Positions 5,496 to 7,592 of a DNA stretch of 7,592 nt are shown here, one piece after another. Where the stretch lies: the NCBI GenBank assembly GCA_030610915.1, contig JAUWQS010000069.1, forward strand, positions 1 to 7,592. Reading direction: 5' to 3'. A program made the translations under genes and the position numbers. The stretch is from Pseudomonadota bacterium (GTDB lineage Bacteria > Desulfobacterota > Syntrophia > Syntrophales > JADFWA01). Position 1 is the stretch's first letter; every line of letters starts with the position of its first letter. The notes under the pieces are model-generated. The model was not told where the DNA came from and made no database searches. It worked only from the letters and a program-made list of their open reading frames with translations.

Positions 5496-6862
5496 GGATA
5501 ATAATTATCGGGGCAGGCGAGATTGGCTACAACATAGCGGATATTCTCTCTAAAGAGGCCAATGACGTTGTCATCATAGACAGAAGCGAAGAGCAGTTGA
5601 AGATGGTTTCTGAAAATCTGGATGTGCAGACAATAGTTGGCAGCGGGAGCAGCCCGGATATATTGAAGAAAGCCAGTCTGGATAATTCCGATATGGTTGT
5701 TGCCGTAACCGATAGTGACGAAACAAATATTGTAGCCTGTCTGCTTGCGGCTACACAGTCAAGGGTGCCCATCAGGATCGCCAGGATAAGGAATCCGGAA
5801 TTGAATGGGAATTCCAGACTGTTTGTTGATAAGAGCCATCTCAATATAGATCTATCCATAAACCCGGAGCGCGAGGCAGTAAAAAATGCCGTGAATCTCA
5901 TGGAATTCCCCGGCGCCTCGGAAATTATTGATTTTGCCCAGGGACGCATTAAACTTATAGGATTTAACGTAGGCGCCGACTGTATTGTGTTAGGGAAAAA
6001 GCTTCGTGAGATCAGAGAGATGACTGGTGGCAAGAAGGTCCTGATTGTGTCCATCACGCGTGGGGGGAAGCTTATTGTACCGATAGGCGATTCAGTCATC
6101 AAAGAAAATGATTATATCTTCACCGTTGCGGAATCGACCGAGGTCAGAAACACACTAAGATTTTTCGGGAAAGATATGGAGCCTCCCAGGAAAGCAATCA
6201 TAATGGGGGGAGGGATAATGGGACTGATGCTTTCCGAATTGCTCGAGAAAAAAGGCATTGCCGTTAAAATTATCGAAAAAAGACAGGACAGGTGCGAAAC
6301 TCTGGCTTCCAGGTTAAACAAGGTTGTTGTCCTGCACGGGGACGGAACAAGCCAGGAACTCCTTAAGGAGGAGAATATTAAGGATACCGATTATTTTATT
6401 GCTGTGACAAATGATGAAGGGGCAAATATCCTGGGCGCACTTCTGGCGAAACAGCTTGGAGCCAAAAAAGTGATATCCAGGATAAACAGGGTAGATTACG
6501 CCCATCTTATTCCCACGGTAGGCATAGACGGCGTTATAAATCCGAGACATGCGGCGATCAGCAAGATATTGCATTACATAAGGAAAGGAAAGATCATCTC
6601 GGCTACTCCTCTTTACGATGAACGCGCAGAAATCTTTGAAGTTGTCGCTCTCCCGACTTCGGAAATAACGAACAAACCCCTCAAAAACATCAAGTTCCCG
6701 CGAGGTACGATAGTAGGCGCTATCATGCGGGGAGATGAGGTTACTATTCCGGGAGGTAACTCAGTTGTCTTTCCGGGAGACCATGTTATAATCTTCACCC
6801 TTCGTTCCGCAATCCCACAGGTGGAAAAGATCCTGACCGTAAAGCCGGATTACTTTGGATGA
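5492..6862 (+). CDS. trkA: Trk system potassium uptake regulatory protein TrkA
   Basis: Peripheral cytoplasmic NAD(H)/nucleotide-binding gating protein of the TrkAH potassium transporter. The 456 residues match the tandem form (E. coli about 458). RCK-N 1 has the Rossmann motif GAGEIG (7-12) with acidic Asp30 at the end of strand 2, RCK-C 1 is around 140-222, RCK-N 2 has GGGIMG (239-244) with Glu262 at the equivalent place, and RCK-C 2 is around 367-450. Both halves keep the nucleotide-binding glycines, so neither looks degenerate. The ATG overlaps the stop of the M17_N gene (ATGA), with GGGAG just upstream, indicating translational coupling. trkH follows after a 188-bp repeat-containing gap. 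Confidence 0.97.
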   Translation: MRIIIIGAGEIGYNIADILSKEANDVVIIDRSEEQLKMVSENLDVQTIVGSGSSPDILKKASLDNSDMVVAVTDSDETNIVACLLAATQSRVPIRIARIRNPELNGNSRLFVDKSHLNIDLSINPEREAVKNAVNLMEFPGASEIIDFAQGRIKLIGFNVGADCIVLGKKLREIREMTGGKKVLIVSITRGGKLIVPIGDSVIKENDYIFTVAESTEVRNTLRFFGKDMEPPRKAIIMGGGIMGLMLSELLEKKGIAVKIIEKRQDRCETLASRLNKVVVLHGDGTSQELLKEENIKDTDYFIAVTNDEGANILGALLAKQLGAKKVISRINRVDYAHLIPTVGIDGVINPRHAAISKILHYIRKGKIISATPLYDERAEIFEVVALPTSEITNKPLKNIKFPRGTIVGAIMRGDEVTIPGGNSVVFPGDHVIIFTLRSAIPQVEKILTVKPDYFG

Positions 6863-6882
6863 ATGGCAACTAATCAGGTGGA

Positions 6883-7017
6883 TAGGCTGAAGGCTGAAGA
6901 CTGTTAGGAAAAGCGGGTATACTGTACACTTTGAAGCCATGTTTGATGCAAAAGCCCGCTGTTTCTCTGCCAAAGCGCCGCAATTGTGTTTTTCGGGTAC
7001 CTTCAGCCTTCAGCCTA
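6883..7017. repeat. 17-bp inverted repeat flanking a ~100-bp core in the trkA-trkH gap
   Basis: TAGGCTGAAGGCTGAAG (6883-6899) and its perfect reverse complement CTTCAGCCTTCAGCCTA (7001-7017) bound a 101-bp core. Each arm is just over two copies of a 7-bp unit (GGCTGAA, or TTCAGCC on the other side), and a further partial copy CTTCAGCC lies at 7023-7030. Inside the core, AGCGGG (6912-6917) and CCCGCT (6955-6960) form a short nested inverted repeat. The core has no ORF or domain I recognise. The layout matches a small non-autonomous inverted-repeat element, but I see no target-site duplication. Confidence 0.85.
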
Positions 7018-7050
7018 AACAGCTTCAGCCTGACTACGTGAGTAGTTACG

Positions 7051-7592
7051 ATGAATGTAAAACACATTTTCCACATCCTGGGGGCATTCCTCTTCTTCCT
7101 GGGTCTAACAATGCTCCTTCCCATAGGTTGCTCTGTTTACTTCAGGGAAGGGGATTTCAAAGCTCTTCTCCTGTCCCTTGTAATAACTTCCGCAACAGGC
7201 GCACTTTTTTACTTTTTCTTTAAACCTCGTGAGGAACAGATATCTTTAACCCACAAGGAAGGCTTTGTAATTGTAACCGCCGGTTGGATACTCGCCGCTG
7301 CCTTCGGGTCTCTTCCCTATCTTTTATATGGGGCTTTGCCCACATTTGTCGATGCATTCTTCGAATCCATGTCCGGGTTTACAACCACCGGGGCAACGGT
7401 CATCACAAATATAGCGGGTATCCCCCACGGTATTCTCTTATGGCGCTCCCTCACCCAGTGGTTAGGGGGAATGGGTATCATTGTACTGTCGATCGCCATC
7501 CTTCCGATCCTCGGGGTGGGAGGAATGCAGTTGTATAGAGCAGAGCTTCCAGGTCCGGTAAAGGACAAGCTCAAGCCACGCATAGCAGAAAC
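7051..7592 (+). CDS. trkH: Trk potassium uptake protein TrkH, 5' part (continues past window)
   Basis: Inner-membrane potassium-translocating subunit partnered with TrkA. The 180 codons visible run open to the window edge. Hydrophobic segments at about residues 6-26 and 37-57 are the first two membrane helices. Then comes [25 protein letters not shown], followed by the first pore loop [15 protein letters not shown] with selectivity-filter TTTG (111-114) and its conserved glycine. [17 protein letters not shown] and [13 protein letters not shown] are characteristic of TrkH/KtrB, the latter being TrkH-like. An in-frame stop at 7039 just upstream leaves ATG 7051 as the first possible start; no strong ribosome binding site precedes it (only GTGAG). 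The remaining three pore repeats lie outside the window. Confidence 0.95.
   Translation, partial: MNVKHIFHILGAFLFFLGLTMLLPIGCSVYFREGDFKALLLSLVITSATGALFYFFFKPREEQISLTHKEGFVIVTAGWILAAAFGSLPYLLYGALPTFVDAFFESMSGFTTTGATVITNIAGIPHGILLWRSLTQWLGGMGIIVLSIAILPILGVGGMQLYRAELPGPVKDKLKPRIAE

Noticed and set aside
5527..6102. Minus-strand ORF (191 codons) opposite trkA
   Set aside because: It lies wholly antisense to the conserved first RCK domain of trkA and shows no recognisable motif or ribosome binding site.
6939..7223. Plus-strand 94-codon ORF across the trkA-trkH gap
   Set aside because: It is out of frame with trkH, overlaps the trkH start and is built partly from the inverted repeat; no family resemblance.

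Overview
The window is a stretch of housekeeping genes, all on the + strand, from a mid-GC Gram-negative-type bacterium. The order glyA / dCMP deaminase / nrdR / rib genes / nusB, followed by a stand-alone M17 N-terminal-domain protein and trkA-trkH, resembles deltaproteobacterial (Desulfobacterota) gene order as I recall it. Nitrospirota or a related uncultured lineage is an alternative. This placement is inference from gene order and protein flavour; no rRNA or other phylogenetic marker is present.

Layout: 3-770 is the 3' part of glyA (serine hydroxymethyltransferase). 774-1259 is a ComEB-type dCMP deaminase, overlapping nrdR (1256-1726) by 4 bp. Then come ribE (1863-2495), ribBA (2688-3890), ribH (4039-4509), nusB (4517-4936), a Peptidase_M17_N-only protein (about 4905-5495), trkA (5492-6862) and the 5' part of trkH (7051 to the window edge). 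One-carbon and pyrimidine deoxynucleotide supply (GlyA, dCMP deaminase) sits with the ribonucleotide reductase repressor NrdR. RibBA, RibH and RibE supply all riboflavin steps except the deaminase/reductase RibD, which is not at its usual place between nrdR and ribE. NusB is translationally coupled to ribH, and the M17_N protein to trkA. TrkA and TrkH form a potassium uptake system.

The genes are ordinary; the spacers are not. The glyA/dCMP deaminase junction and each of the four gaps longer than 100 bp carry short-period or inverted repeats. (i) A 70-bp array of ten heptamers runs across the glyA stop and the dCMP deaminase start. (ii) Heptamer tracts in inverted orientation lie between nrdR and ribE. 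(iii) A 20-bp tandem duplication plus an inverted tail lies between ribE and ribBA. (iv) A near-perfect three-way-junction palindrome lies just before the ribH ribosome binding site. (v) A 17-bp inverted repeat flanks a ~100-bp core between trkA and trkH. Several share a CTGAA-containing 7-bp unit. The best candidate for something undescribed is therefore a family of heptamer-based intergenic repeats that has entered gene ends and appears to supply the start codon of the dCMP deaminase. I see no defence, mobile-enzyme or secondary-metabolite system here.
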